IMG/VR virus record: IMGVR_UViG_3300020498_000008
Location: 1 to 39,114 of that record
Source: a virus
Length of the DNA stretch: 39,114 nucleotides
Reading direction: 5' to 3' (one strand)
Positions 8,157 to 19,900 of the stretch are shown piece after piece (position 1 is the stretch's first letter; every line of letters starts with the position of its first letter). Made by a program: the position numbers and the translations under genes. The notes beneath the pieces are model-generated. The model made no database searches. It was not told the origin of the DNA and saw only the letters and a program-made list of their open reading frames with translations.

Positions 8157-11100
8157 CTAATTGCAATACTCCTTAAATCTTTGAATCTTGGAGCATATGC
8201 TTGATTTGTTCCTGCCATTACAATCTTAATTGTGTACCCAGTAAATTCTCCTAAATTATTCGCATTGAATTCATAATCAAGAAATTGATTATCTAAACTT
8301 GCAGGGACAAAAACATCAGGTAATCCACTATTTTTTGCTGGATCTATAATATCAGGATATCCATCATTATTATTGTCGATTGTTAGATTGGCATAACCTG
8401 GGAATAGTTCAAACGCTTGTGCAATTTCACTAGAATCTGCTCTAATTAAACTATAGAGAACTCTGAAATCTGCAGATGAATGCCTATAAGCACTCACAAT
8501 AACTTTTAATGAAGTTGCTGGTTGTGCAAGTCTTACAGTATTTGATACATAAACTGCAGCGTGTGGATCATCAGAAATAGAATTAACTCTATTATCATCA
8601 ATATAATTTGATATTGGATAATTTAACCTATTACTTGACAGTTTTGCAGAAGAATTTTTCCAGAAAATCATTGGAGACAGATTTGTATCTGTAGTAGAAA
8701 GAACTACCTTCATATTGAATGACTTATTTCCAGAAAGATAAGTTTGCTCATTAATATTTGAACAAACAATTCTCGTAGAGGATAATATGTTTTCTTTTCC
8801 TAGTTCAACATTTTCATATGGTTGCTCGATGAATGAAGGTTCATCTCCATTGACACTAGTGCCACTTGTGCTCTTAATTTGTGCTGCCACCTTTGTCTTT
8901 GAACCTGGAATAATTAACGCAATTTCTGGATTAATCGAATTGTAATTAATATTTTCAGTTGCGAAAACATTTTCTCCTCCACCGGTAAATTCAAAATTAA
9001 ATGATAGTTGTGGAGCGTTTGTTAAACTTCCATCAGTGCCTCTGCTAGTTGCATTCGTATCAAAGTTTGTTCTATTGATTTCTACATAATAACTATCAAT
9101 ATCAATACCAGTATCACTAATATCATGAGTATTATTGAGTCTTCTTAAAGAAACACCCGCAAATTCATACTTATAAACAATAGCGTTAATATTATGTGCT
9201 TCAACTTTTGTAGAATCAATACCCCTTGTAATTGTAGTTAATTGGCCAGTTCCAACAACTTCATACTTAATAATTTCATTATCAATTTTAATATATCCTG
9301 GATTTGTTGTTGGAGTTACGGAAACTCCCTCAAATGTTCCGAATATTGAAGTAGATGCGACACTAACTGTCAAATCAGTCGCTGATAATGGGATTGATAG
9401 TGTTGTTGGTGGAAGATCGGAGACAATCTGACTTAATGTAAGTTTATTGGTATTAGCATACATTCCATGATCAAAATGATTAACTTTAAGGAAGTTTCCA
9501 CCATAAACTCCACCTATTGGAGTTGAAGAGAATATGGTTGTTCCTGCAAGAGAAACTAGAGTGCCCGAATTATTGTAATATGAAAGTGTGTTTATACCAG
9601 CAGTAGTAGTAAAGGATTCACCCTGAACATTTGACAGATATAAGGTATCGAGACCAGTAATTGCTGTAACTGTTATACGAGCACCACTACCTGCAGCAGG
9701 AGATACAGTACTAGTTACAATACCTACAACATCTCCAACAGCATATCCATTACCAAAAGATGCTACAGAAATTCCTGTAATTACTCCACTTGTTGCGGTA
9801 ATATTCAGTTTTAATCCACTACCATTTCCAGTAATATTATAAGTATCTACATTACTAGTGCTGCTATAATTAATTCCACCAGTTGTAAGTCCTACGGTAG
9901 AAACTGAACTTCCTGTGCCAACAATATATCCATAATTATAAGTTTTGGCTGGATCAGCAATCTTTCTTCCAGTTGTCAAAATTCCAATCAATGTAGAATT
10001 TGTTATGGTGCTAATTCCAAGTTTAACTCTTCTTGGAAGTGCCATAACTGGATTGGAGTTAAGTTTCGGAACATAACCATTACTTTGATTTAAAGTTGGG
10101 TTATCAAAATATACACTTCCAATTTTAGATGTAAACTCTGCCTTATAAAGTTTGAACTTCATATCTTGATATTGATTTGCTGTCCAAATCGTACCGTTTT
10201 GTGATTTGAATAGACTTCCAAGAGCAAACTGCCTAGTGTATCGTACACTCTCTGCATCTGGTAGAGTAGATGTATTAATAGTTTTTTCACCCATTTCGGC
10301 AATCCATACTTGATATTGATCGCTTTGTGGTGCTAAAAGAACAACAGCATACTCTTGTGAGGGTGCAAGATAAATTGGATAATCGAAAGTTACCTTTGTG
10401 GCAACTGTGGCATCCGTCGATACATTAATTTGACTTGGTTTTAATGTTACTGATTTTCCAAGTACAGTTCTGGTTGGAGTTCCAAGCTCAACTGTCCTAA
10501 TTTCAACAGTAAGAGGTGCATTACCCGAGTCTTTGGTTGCAAAGAATAAATCAACAGCGGTTAAATATGCACCATTAGAATCATCATTAGGAGAATTGCC
10601 ATTTAAATCTTCTACATTTCCACCTACTGAGAATGATTGTGCTAAGGGATCGACATAATAAATTGTTGTTGATACTGTCGTTACTCTTTGCCTTTCTTCC
10701 CAAGTACCTTCTGCTTTATAAATTGTCTCTGCAGATGAAATTAATTGACTACCTGGCAGCGGAGTTTCATTAGTTGGACTCGATGTTAATTTATAAGTTT
10801 TTGATCCAGTTGCAATTCTAACAGCTGGTGGTGGAGTTGTATTTGGTTCTCTTAAGAAAAATGCTCCTTGAAGATCTCCATAATTATCAGAAATAAGACG
10901 AAGATCTTTCACATAGGATACTGCTCCACTAGTTTGTCCAACTAGTTTCATTCCCTTCACCAAATACCCAGAATATAATCCTTGTGCTTCTGCACAAAGT
11001 CCGTTAACATCAATATTTAAAACCTTAGAGGTTGCACTATATGAAGAAGGGAGGTTTTCAGTTTTTATATATGGATTAATATCATATGTGGTTGTTGGAT

Positions 11101-14100
11101 TATTAAATGCACCATCTTTATGATTTGATTTTGCAACTCTAAAACTAATTAAATTCTTATCTTCAAAAGTTCCAATAACGGTTTCTCCAACAGTGAATGC
11201 TGAAGATGCACCATAATTTTCTAGAGTTGAATCTGTTGCAATTTCTACAAGTTTTGGAATAAAATCGACACCACTGCTACCATCTAAGAATTGATAAATT
11301 CTAGTTAATGGTTTTAGATTTACTGCAGAGAATCCCGTATTACGAGATCTCATATACAGTTCGGTTCCACTTGCTACTATATTATCTTGAACATCAGTAG
11401 TGGTTTCAGATCCAACTACTTCAAGTGTTCCTGTGGCAAAAAGCCATACCCAATTTGCTGCATTAATATTAGTAATATCTTCAAGTCTAATAGTTCTAAC
11501 CCAACTATCACTTTCTGGATTTAATTTTATCGTGCCATTGTACGATACTACATGAAATGGATTTACATTTTCAACTTTAGTTGCTAATGGTTGCTCAATC
11601 CATCCAATTGAATTATATTTTAAAGTAATGACATCTCCAGTTTTTTGGGTATTTGAATCGAAAAGATTGAAGTTTGTAGATAAATCTAAATTTTCGTCAG
11701 TAACTTGCTGTGCAGGAACAGGTTTTAAATTAATACTATTTTTACTAATTCTCGTAGTTAATTCATCGTTGTTTCTATCAATTTCAATACGAGATAAGTT
11801 AGTATTGATTAAATCGTAATTTTTAAAATCATCTACAAAAAATCCAGATTTAAACCTGTTAAATCCTTGAGCATCTTGAATTTGTAATGTTTGAGTATTT
11901 AATTCTAAAAGAGATAGCGAAGTAACTCTCTCTAAATTTTCTACTCTATCTTCGATAAGTCCAATATCACGCATTGTATATCTTCTGTTATCGACGACAG
12001 AAATAAAAGCATCTTTTGGATTGTAAAGATATGGTGGTAATGTAATGGTTGCCAACTCCATTACTTCATCGGGGTTATTTGGTGCTTTTGGATTTGTAGA
12101 TGGGGTTCCTTGAAGAACAATAAAATTACCAAGTTTATCGAGATAAAGTTTATCAATTCTTCCTAGGTAAAAATCATATCCAATTATGGAATTTTCATCT
12201 GGAGATAAAATTATTTTTGGATCAGTTCCAAAAGATCTTGAAGAGAAATCAAATGGTGAAGAAGTCGTACCAGAAAATACAGATACTCTTGGTCTAAAAT
12301 CTAGAGTATCTGACGCCCTTATTCCTCTTTTACCAATGGATGGAATATCTTCAGAAAATCTTTCTTGATCGTAACTATTAACTGTAAATAAATCTCCAGT
12401 GTCTCCAGTAGGAACTGTGTAGTAATCAAATACTATTAATAATTTTCTTGTAGGGGCATCTTCTCCACTATTTCTAACTATTCTAGAATAATCATAATAT
12501 TGATCTTTTTGACCTTTATCTAAAGTAAATTTGTTTGTAATATTTTTATAAGTTCCTAATGTAATAGAACTAATAGTTGTGTTTATATTAGATTCTTCAA
12601 AAGAAACACTTTCTCCAGAAACAAATTTATTTGTATTCAAATAAACAACACCTAATGCATTAGCAGATGGTTTTGTAACAATTCTAGCAATTGCATTACT
12701 GGTGCTTCCAATAATATTTTCTCCGATAATTGCATTAGTAGTAACATTTGCAATAGAGCTAAATGCTAAAACATCTAATGATGGGGAGTTAGTATCCAGT
12801 GATTCATATATTGCAATAACTTTTGCCACATCTGGGTAGTTTAGGCAAATCTCTTCATCCTGAACTCTTAGTCCATAATATTGATTATAAGTCAGTCCAT
12901 CATTAATTGATGTACTAATTCCAGTTCCAGATTGTGGATGTTTTGATAGAGTAATATTAAGTGTTTGGCTGCGATTGTATTTCTTTAATTTACTCTGAAT
13001 TCCATTTTTAATAAAAGTAGCATTTAAAGTAGCAATATTTTTGCTGCTAGCAATATTTGAAAAAGTAACCTGAGATGAGTTAGGTGATACGGTAACTTTA
13101 TCGGAAGTTAAGTTTTCAATCGTTCCATCAAAATAATGAATAGAATATCTTTCTTCATCAAAAGGTAAGAACGATGCAGTTGTTGAGCTGATTCCTAAAT
13201 CAAAATTACCAGTATTTACTGTTAGTACACCTGATGTTGGTGTTAAAGTAACATTTGACTGTGCAGTAAATGTTAAAGTTGATCCATTAAGATTTGTTGA
13301 TGCTATATTTGAATCTGGAAGTTGTGCATACAAATATCCAGATTCTTCATTTCTAATTCTTGGCACACCAATAGAAAATGTAGTTTCTGTTTGAGACCCT
13401 GGTAATGTACCATCACATATTTTGGTAACGCTACTAACAGCAGCCAAAGTCATAGATGTGCCATCTGCGGAGACTGATGCTACTCTATTATAAGTTTCTG
13501 TTGTTGCTCCAGCCTTTTGATATCTAATAATTGAGTCTGTTGTGATTCCACTAAATGATTTTGTGGGCGCTGAAACTGCACCTGATGATTGAATTGTGAT
13601 TTTATCGGTTGGAGTAAATCCAAAAGCAGTTGCCTTATCTAATTGAGTATCTGCAGCAAACGCGGTGCTAAATCCAGATACTGCAGTAGATTGAAATACC
13701 GACTTAATATCATTTGCCGAATATACTTTAATGAATCTGATAGTTCTTGGATATAATTCTACTCCATTAATTAAAATCTGTTCCCCAACAGAAAAAGAAC
13801 CTGAAGTTTGTCTTAGTGAAATAATAGCACTCCCTGCACCAGCAGATGTTACATATCCACTTGCTCCACTACTTTTACCTTTGATAAAAGATGTTGCTGG
13901 TAATTCTATGCTCGATAGAGATTGATTTAATGTTAATTGTGTATATGTTTGAATATCGTACAAATACAAATCCCAATTAGTAGACGCATCAGAGTAAGAT
14001 GCATCTGTTACACTTACTCCATATACTCTCGCGTCTCCAATTTTAGTACCTGTTGCAGCCGAGTTTGAAGTTTTTCTTAAATTATAAAGTTCTATCGATG

Positions 14101-15346
14101 ATTTTAATTTAGGTGCCCCAGATGTGTTATTAATTCTAACCAAATTTCCCATTTGAAATGGGATTGAAACATTACTTACTGTTTGTTTTGTTCTTGGTTT
14201 TGCAACATCTACAATCTCGATACCAGTTTTATCAATATCGTAACCTCTAACATATGCTTTTCCCGGAGCAAATTTAATACACATCAAATCATCTGATGGT
14301 GTATTTCCTTGATCAGTTTTTTCATTGCTAAAAAATATTCCATCATTACCAAGTCTGTTATTTAAAGAATTATTCAAAGAAAATTCAAATGGATCTACAA
14401 CATAATCTCCAGATTCATCGTAAGTTCTTTGTGCGAGGTAGTCTCTAATAATTGAATATTGCGATTTAGTCTCAATCTTTTTAATAGCGCCATCTTGTAC
14501 TCTCAAAAGTTCTACAAAATCAGTATCATTTTCAATATCTGTAAGTAATTTCTTAGTGAGAGATAAGGAAATTTTAAATCTATCTGCTCCAGGTGCAGCA
14601 TAATTCGTAAAACCTTTAGCATTATCATAAAGTGATGAGTCATCTTTTGCTGTGATTATTTGCTCATCGACTCTTAATCCTACTCTGTAAGATGGAGTAT
14701 TAGTATAATAATCAAGAATAATCGTTTGTTGAGGAACTCTTACAAAAGCACCTCTAATGAAATAAACCCCCTCACCAATAGATACAGCAGATCCAGTAGA
14801 AGTTGAATTTTCTGCAATAGTGTTAGCAAATGGTGTTCCAGAAGATATGGTTGTACCACTATAAACTACATCTTCACTAGCAAATAGAGATTCTCCATCT
14901 TGAAATGTGTTGAAAGTAAAATCGTTATCGGAATCAATATACTTTACATAAACTGTTACATATTCAACTTCGCTGTTTGGTAGTTGAACGAATTGAATTG
15001 TAGCAGTAGTACCTGAAACTTGTCCTGTAATTTTTTTACCTTTAAAGAATTCAATATATGAAACAATATTCACTCCAAATGCTGTTGGATTTAATTTAAC
15101 TGCGGAAAATTGATTGTCATAAACAACATTTCCTGGGATCACCATAGATCCCTCTTTAAAAATATGACTACCGAAAGATTCTAATTGATTTTGTAATATA
15201 GATTGGAGGGTATTTAATTCACGAGCTTGTATTGGTTTGCCCGGATTAAACAAGACCTTATAATAATTTTTATCTCTAGCACCCACATTAGGTTCACTAA
15301 AATCATCATAATATGGACTTACATTAAGATTCGTTTTTTGTGCCAT
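8153..15346 (-). CDS. giant DUF4815 virion protein, gp9/gp10 region
   Basis: This 2397-aa protein is a cyanophage structural giant. Residues about 10-75 (YYDDFSEPNVGARDKNYYK; FNPGKPIQARELNTLQSILQ; FGSHIFKEGSMVIPGN) are the hallmark of DUF4815. The remainder is beta-rich with many Ser/Thr/Gly turns. Around residues 1830-1890 it has a Gly-Tyr module (ISVASFGNGYAVGDVVGIV). Around 2030-2070 it has a module IKIDNEIIKYEVVGTGQ followed by TITRGIDS, also found in the 3963-aa neighbour. It takes the place of T4 gp9, gp10 and gp11 between gp8 and the neck genes, so a baseplate-peripheral or tail-pin role is likely. It starts three bases after gp8 ends. Confidence 0.75.
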   Translation of the reverse strand: MAQKTNLNVSPYYDDFSEPNVGARDKNYYKVLFNPGKPIQARELNTLQSILQNQLESFGSHIFKEGSMVIPGNVVYDNQFSAVKLNPTAFGVNIVSYIEFFKGKKITGQVSGTTATIQFVQLPNSEVEYVTVYVKYIDSDNDFTFNTFQDGESLFASEDVVYSGTTISSGTPFANTIAENSTSTGSAVSIGEGVYFIRGAFVRVPQQTIILDYYTNTPSYRVGLRVDEQIITAKDDSSLYDNAKGFTNYAAPGADRFKISLSLTKKLLTDIENDTDFVELLRVQDGAIKKIETKSQYSIIRDYLAQRTYDESGDYVVDPFEFSLNNSLNNRLGNDGIFFSNEKTDQGNTPSDDLMCIKFAPGKAYVRGYDIDKTGIEIVDVAKPRTKQTVSNVSIPFQMGNLVRINNTSGAPKLKSSIELYNLRKTSNSAATGTKIGDARVYGVSVTDASYSDASTNWDLYLYDIQTYTQLTLNQSLSSIELPATSFIKGKSSGASGYVTSAGAGSAIISLRQTSGSFSVGEQILINGVELYPRTIRFIKVYSANDIKSVFQSTAVSGFSTAFAADTQLDKATAFGFTPTDKITIQSSGAVSAPTKSFSGITTDSIIRYQKAGATTETYNRVASVSADGTSMTLAAVSSVTKICDGTLPGSQTETTFSIGVPRIRNEESGYLYAQLPDSNIASTNLNGSTLTFTAQSNVTLTPTSGVLTVNTGNFDLGISSTTASFLPFDEERYSIHYFDGTIENLTSDKVTVSPNSSQVTFSNIASSKNIATLNATFIKNGIQSKLKKYNRSQTLNITLSKHPQSGTGISTSINDGLTYNQYYGLRVQDEEICLNYPDVAKVIAIYESLDTNSPSLDVLAFSSIANVTTNAIIGENIIGSTSNAIARIVTKPSANALGVVYLNTNKFVSGESVSFEESNINTTISSITLGTYKNITNKFTLDKGQKDQYYDYSRIVRNSGEDAPTRKLLIVFDYYTVPTGDTGDLFTVNSYDQERFSEDIPSIGKRGIRASDTLDFRPRVSVFSGTTSSPFDFSSRSFGTDPKIILSPDENSIIGYDFYLGRIDKLYLDKLGNFIVLQGTPSTNPKAPNNPDEVMELATITLPPYLYNPKDAFISVVDNRRYTMRDIGLIEDRVENLERVTSLSLLELNTQTLQIQDAQGFNRFKSGFFVDDFKNYDLINTNLSRIEIDRNNDELTTRISKNSINLKPVPAQQVTDENLDLSTNFNLFDSNTQKTGDVITLKYNSIGWIEQPLATKVENVNPFHVVSYNGTIKLNPESDSWVRTIRLEDITNINAANWVWLFATGTLEVVGSETTTDVQDNIVASGTELYMRSRNTGFSAVNLKPLTRIYQFLDGSSGVDFIPKLVEIATDSTLENYGASSAFTVGETVIGTFEDKNLISFRVAKSNHKDGAFNNPTTTYDINPYIKTENLPSSYSATSKVLNIDVNGLCAEAQGLYSGYLVKGMKLVGQTSGAVSYVKDLRLISDNYGDLQGAFFLREPNTTPPPAVRIATGSKTYKLTSSPTNETPLPGSQLISSAETIYKAEGTWEERQRVTTVSTTIYYVDPLAQSFSVGGNVEDLNGNSPNDDSNGAYLTAVDLFFATKDSGNAPLTVEIRTVELGTPTRTVLGKSVTLKPSQINVSTDATVATKVTFDYPIYLAPSQEYAVVLLAPQSDQYQVWIAEMGEKTINTSTLPDAESVRYTRQFALGSLFKSQNGTIWTANQYQDMKFKLYKAEFTSKIGSVYFDNPTLNQSNGYVPKLNSNPVMALPRRVKLGISTITNSTLIGILTTGRKIADPAKTYNYGYIVGTGSSVSTVGLTTGGINYSSTSNVDTYNITGNGSGLKLNITATSGVITGISVASFGNGYAVGDVVGIVTSTVSPAAGSGARITVTAITGLDTLYLSNVQGESFTTTAGINTLSYYNNSGTLVSLAGTTIFSSTPIGGVYGGNFLKVNHFDHGMYANTNKLTLSQIVSDLPPTTLSIPLSATDLTVSVASTSIFGTFEGVSVTPTTNPGYIKIDNEIIKYEVVGTGQLTTITRGIDSTKVEAHNINAIVYKYEFAGVSLRRLNNTHDISDTGIDIDSYYVEINRTNFDTNATSRGTDGSLTNAPQLSFNFEFTGGGENVFATENINYNSINPEIALIIPGSKTKVAAQIKSTSGTSVNGDEPSFIEQPYENVELGKENILSSTRIVCSNINEQTYLSGNKSFNMKVVLSTTDTNLSPMIFWKNSSAKLSSNRLNYPISNYIDDNRVNSISDDPHAAVYVSNTVRLAQPATSLKVIVSAYRHSSADFRVLYSLIRADSSEIAQAFELFPGYANLTIDNNNDGYPDIIDPAKNSGLPDVFVPASLDNQFLDYEFNANNLGEFTGYTIKIVMAGTNQAYAPRFKDLRSIAIR

Positions 15347-15349
15347 TTC

Positions 15350-16903
15350 TTAGAATTCCAGGATAATTTTAACGTCTTCTTTTTGTCTAGAACTTCTTGT
15401 TACTGTGGGTCTATTATCAATATAAATTATATCCCCCGACTTATTATTTATCTCTGGATTTGCAAGACCATTTGTAAAGTTAACTCCTAAATTAATAATT
15501 TTATTGGATATTGTTGTAGTTATTCCACTAAATGTGCTATTTACTGTAGCACTAAATCCAGTATCTGTAGTTATTTGGGAGGAGGAATCAAAATCCAAAA
15601 CTTTTCCTTTAGTGGATATTCCAACATAATCAGTATTAGTATTTCCTCCACCTCCACCATAATATAAAGATCGATCTCTATAATATTTTAAAACTTGCGT
15701 TTCAGAATCATATGATGCGACATATCCAACAGCAACACCACCTGTTACTGTTTGTTTAATCTTATCCCCAATACTTACTGTTCCTGTAGGTGTTGGATTT
15801 AACCTAATTGAATATAAACCAGAGAATTCATTGGATGTGAATAATGTGGTGCTTATTCCAGTAGAATCGTAAACTGTCGGATTCTTAAGAATTCCTACTT
15901 GAGCAAATTTTGAGTCAATTGGAAAATCTTTCGTTGAGTCATCAAATCTCGCATAGATTAAAATTTTATCTGCACCAAGTTCTTTATAGATATCAAATCC
16001 GTGACCTTTGGATGGTGGGATAATGGGAATTAATTCGGCATATGTTCCAGGATTTGCTGTAGTTCCTAAATCAACGAGAGCATATGTGTATCCTTTACCC
16101 CCAGAAGTAACTGTAACATTTGTAATTTTTGAATCAGTTACTTCTACAGAAACAGTTCCTCCAGTTCCATCTCCAATGATATTACAAGATTGTCCAGATG
16201 CAAGAGTATATCCATTACCTCTATTTTGGATATATACCTTTTTAATTTGATTACTATTTAAGTAAGAATTTCCATTTTCTCTAACAGCACTAATTTGAGC
16301 ATCTGTTGAAGTTTCCCAATCATTTGGGACAGTAATATATTCAACAGAATCAAATTTAATAATATCGCTTGGAGAAACTGTGTATAGATATTTCCAAACA
16401 TATCCATCAGTTAGAGTTGATGGTTCCAAATCTGTAAATGTTGGTTCAACTTGAGAAGCATTTCCAGTTGTTTTAATTCCTGAAGAACCATTATCAATAC
16501 AAATATAAACTTTATAGTCAGAATTTAGAACATAATAATTAGCATCATACAATCTCATAGCACCAGTAGTTGGTGCTGGATTTATAACACTATAATCTGG
16601 TCTATACATTTCATATTGAGTTCCAGAAACCCAATCTATTCTTCTAACTACTCTTCGAACATTTGCACTTGTAATTTTTTTACCAAACAAAATAGTTGAT
16701 TCGTAATGATTTAAATAATCAGTATTATCAGTTGGATTTGGTGGAGATGTATTCCAGGAAGAACTTCTTCCAAATCCTGAAGAGGGTGAAGTAGCATTTG
16801 ATAATCCAACAAAAACATAATATGAGTTAGAAGAATTCTGCACAGAATCTACAAAATTCGATGCATTCAATATTCTAAACTGATCTGTTACAAGTGCAGA
16901 CAT
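15350..16903 (-). CDS. 8: baseplate wedge subunit gp8
   Basis: This 517-aa protein matches the cyanophage form of gp8. Family-like segments are SALVTDQFRILNASNFVDSV, SNSYYVFVGLSNATSP, VRRVVRRIDWVSGTQYEMYR and LEPSTLTDGYVWKYLYTVSP in the first 190 residues. T4 gp8 is 334 aa; the extra length lies in the C-terminal half. There, two Gly-Tyr modules (NRGNGYTLASGQ at about 228 and SGGKGYTYALVDLG at about 270) match repeats in gp14 and both giants. The protein is expected to be part of the baseplate wedge. A late promoter lies 21-28 bases before the ATG. Confidence 0.85.
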   Translation of the reverse strand: MSALVTDQFRILNASNFVDSVQNSSNSYYVFVGLSNATSPSSGFGRSSSWNTSPPNPTDNTDYLNHYESTILFGKKITSANVRRVVRRIDWVSGTQYEMYRPDYSVINPAPTTGAMRLYDANYYVLNSDYKVYICIDNGSSGIKTTGNASQVEPTFTDLEPSTLTDGYVWKYLYTVSPSDIIKFDSVEYITVPNDWETSTDAQISAVRENGNSYLNSNQIKKVYIQNRGNGYTLASGQSCNIIGDGTGGTVSVEVTDSKITNVTVTSGGKGYTYALVDLGTTANPGTYAELIPIIPPSKGHGFDIYKELGADKILIYARFDDSTKDFPIDSKFAQVGILKNPTVYDSTGISTTLFTSNEFSGLYSIRLNPTPTGTVSIGDKIKQTVTGGVAVGYVASYDSETQVLKYYRDRSLYYGGGGGNTNTDYVGISTKGKVLDFDSSSQITTDTGFSATVNSTFSGITTTISNKIINLGVNFTNGLANPEINNKSGDIIYIDNRPTVTRSSRQKEDVKIILEF

Positions 16904-16923
16904 TTGGATATAGTTTTTTTCTA

Positions 16924-16931
16924 TATTTATA
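16924..16931 (-). promoter_or_regulatory. T4-type late promoter TATAAATA
   Basis: TATAAATA on the minus strand, exactly abutting the stop codon of the 3963-aa gene (16932) and 20 bases before the gp8 ATG (16903). The 28-base gap is otherwise A-rich. This gives gp8 and the downstream genes a promoter independent of the very long upstream cistron. Confidence 0.65.
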
Positions 16932-19900
16932 CTAGGTCACGAAGTCTTTTTTGATTGGTCCAATATTTCTCAAACCATATCCTCTTCTTTGAATTGTTGG
17001 GAAAGTAGATAATCCAGAATCGACAGAATAAGAAGATACTGCTATTGATACAGAAGAGGATCTTGTAAATCCAGAAAGTCTTCCCCAAGATATTTTACCA
17101 ACCACAGGACCCGTTGTAGCAATACCAATCGTAGATGTTGTCGATAAAATATTGCATGTAACGATACCAGTTGATGCACTAAATGCACTAACATTATAAA
17201 TGTTGTCGGAGAAAGTAGTTCCAACAGCAACTTTTTCAGTATTGTTAGTATAAATTGAAGTTATTCCTCCACCAACTTTAGTATCAAAAACATAAATTGG
17301 ATAATTGACAGATAATCCTGTAAATGGAGATAGTGATGAATCTAAAGTAAATTTAATTGCTAGTGCAGTACCAATACCTACCGTAGTTCCTATTCCTACA
17401 ATATTTCCAGAAAATCCTTCAACGGTAGTGACATTTGAAATATTTTCATATGTTGGATCTGGTAATGGAACAATAACTTGTGGAACACTCGATATTGTGT
17501 ATCCAAGTCCAGGATTTGTAATTGTAATTGGAGTTGAGAGAGATCCATTAACTATAGAAATAGTTGCCGTTGCAGTAGTTCCTACACCGACTCCAATTCT
17601 TTGAGGTGCAGAGATACTTACAGTAACTGAAGCACCCGTATATCCACTTCCTGCGTTTGTAATTGAAAGTGACTGAATAGTTCCAGCAGCAGAAACTACT
17701 GCAGTAACTGCTGCAGATACAGGATCTGCTACTCCAGAAATAATTAATGCACTGAAATCTATCGGAATTTCATTTTCATAGTTAAAGAATTGTGCATTAT
17801 CGACAAATACTTGAGTATCTGTTGAAGATATGTTTTTAATTATTTTCGCTGTTGGGTAAATTTGAGGTTCAATAGAATCTCTAGCTTTGGAAACAATATT
17901 ACCATCTATAATTTTATCTATTTTTTGTTTAGTCCAACTTAATGGTTTTTGATATTGAGTATCAATTCCTTGTTCAGTATAAAGATTTGTTTGAATTCTA
18001 TTTGATGATACAATATCCGTGATGATTCTTTGATTTTGTGTAGTAGTAATTCCTAGATAGTTGTTATTACTGAATACCTGAACATCATCTCCTATTTTTA
18101 GTGTCTTTCTGACAGTTGTAATTCCACTATCTGCAGAACTTCCTCTGTAGAAGAAAATTGATATATTATCTTCTATTTTTGGTGCCTGAGTAAATGTGAA
18201 TGATGTTCCACCTTCAAATTGATATGCAACTTTTGGTTGTTGTAGAATACCATTAATAAAAATTAAAAGTAAGGAATCAAAATCAATCACTTGAGAATCA
18301 GGATCAGAAGAATTTTTTTCAAAACTTATCAATGATGAGTTATAATAAAGTGGAAATCTAGTTCTCGTTCCATCTTGATAATTTTTGACTGAATCAATAT
18401 AATCTAATTCTCCAAACTGCCAAGCAGAAAATGAATCATTAAATGTATCAAGAACTGTTAACTCGAAATTAGAAATAGGTTGTGGAAGACCATATGCAGT
18501 CACAAGACCTACTGGTCTAATTACATCTCCTTTCTTAAATCCATATCCATTTCTCGTAATTTTAAAACCAGTAACTTCAAATAATGTTGATCCAATACCT
18601 GTAGTTGAACTTGCACCAACCTCAACATTGAGAAGTAATCCAACTCCAGCATCAGTTGTTGTACCAATACCTAATCTAGACACACCAGTTACTGGTAGAT
18701 TTTCATAATTTGGAGATGAAATATTAATAGTTGGTCTAGTATATCCCGTACCTCCTCCAACAATTGTAAATGAAAGTGTTCCGCCAGCACCGACTATCGC
18801 AGTAATTGTTGCACCAGTACCAGTATGACCACTTTCAGTTACAGCAACAGAAACTGGATTTCTATATCCAGAGCCCCAGTTACCACTGGTCCCAATACCA
18901 ATGGTTGTGATTATTCCACCAGATACAATTGCTGTTACTGAAGCACCAACTAATGGTGCATATCCTAAACCTGGAGTTGACCCAAGAGATACAATCAATC
19001 CACCTCTTGGCAGTTGGTTTACATTTACATCATCTTGAGAGATTACTATCGAACCATTTGTTGAAGTAATTCCTGAAAATACTACGCTACTAATTCCTGC
19101 CGAAGTATTTTCTACAATTCTAAAATTATTATTTTTATTATTTTCTGTTGTTGGTGTTTGGAATATTCCATTTATGATTACTAAACCATTTCCACCAATA
19201 GTTCCTAATCCAGCGGTATTAATTCCACCAATAGTCAATGTGTAAGTTTGCCCAATTCCAGTAAAACTTTCAGAAATATTGTCATAAACTTGATTTGAAG
19301 TATAATCTTTTCTTAAAAAGACTCTACCATTAAAATAAGCTCTAGATTCTGGCAAATTATCGAAATCTGCAAGTAATTGATCTTCAAGACTTCCTTCTGG
19401 TGGATCTGTAAAATAGATTTTATTTCCTGAGAAATTAAATGAACCCCTATAAACAGAAGCAATTCCAGAGTTTGAATGTGTCGATGCTGAAGAACCAACA
19501 AATCCTCTTTCAACTTGAACTAATGAAAATGTACCACCAAAAGATATTGGTCCAGAATATGTAGTTCCTAAACCAACATTGGTTACTTTCATATATTCAT
19601 TATCAATTTTTAAAATATCTCCAGGATTAATTGAAGAAATACCACTCAATCCAAAAATAGTAGATGCTGTTCCAATTTGTCCACCATTATCCACAGTATA
19701 GTTAAGTAATGAATATGCTAAAGGAGATTGGATGATATTATTAATTGTGATAATAGATTTACTATTTTTATTAGTCATTTCAAATTGGTGGGCGTTACCA
19801 GATCCAACAGATGTAAAGGTTACTGAAATTCCAGCGGTTGCATATTCTTTTCTTGTTGAAATTTTAAATTTATCATTATTGATTTTAATCGCATAAACTG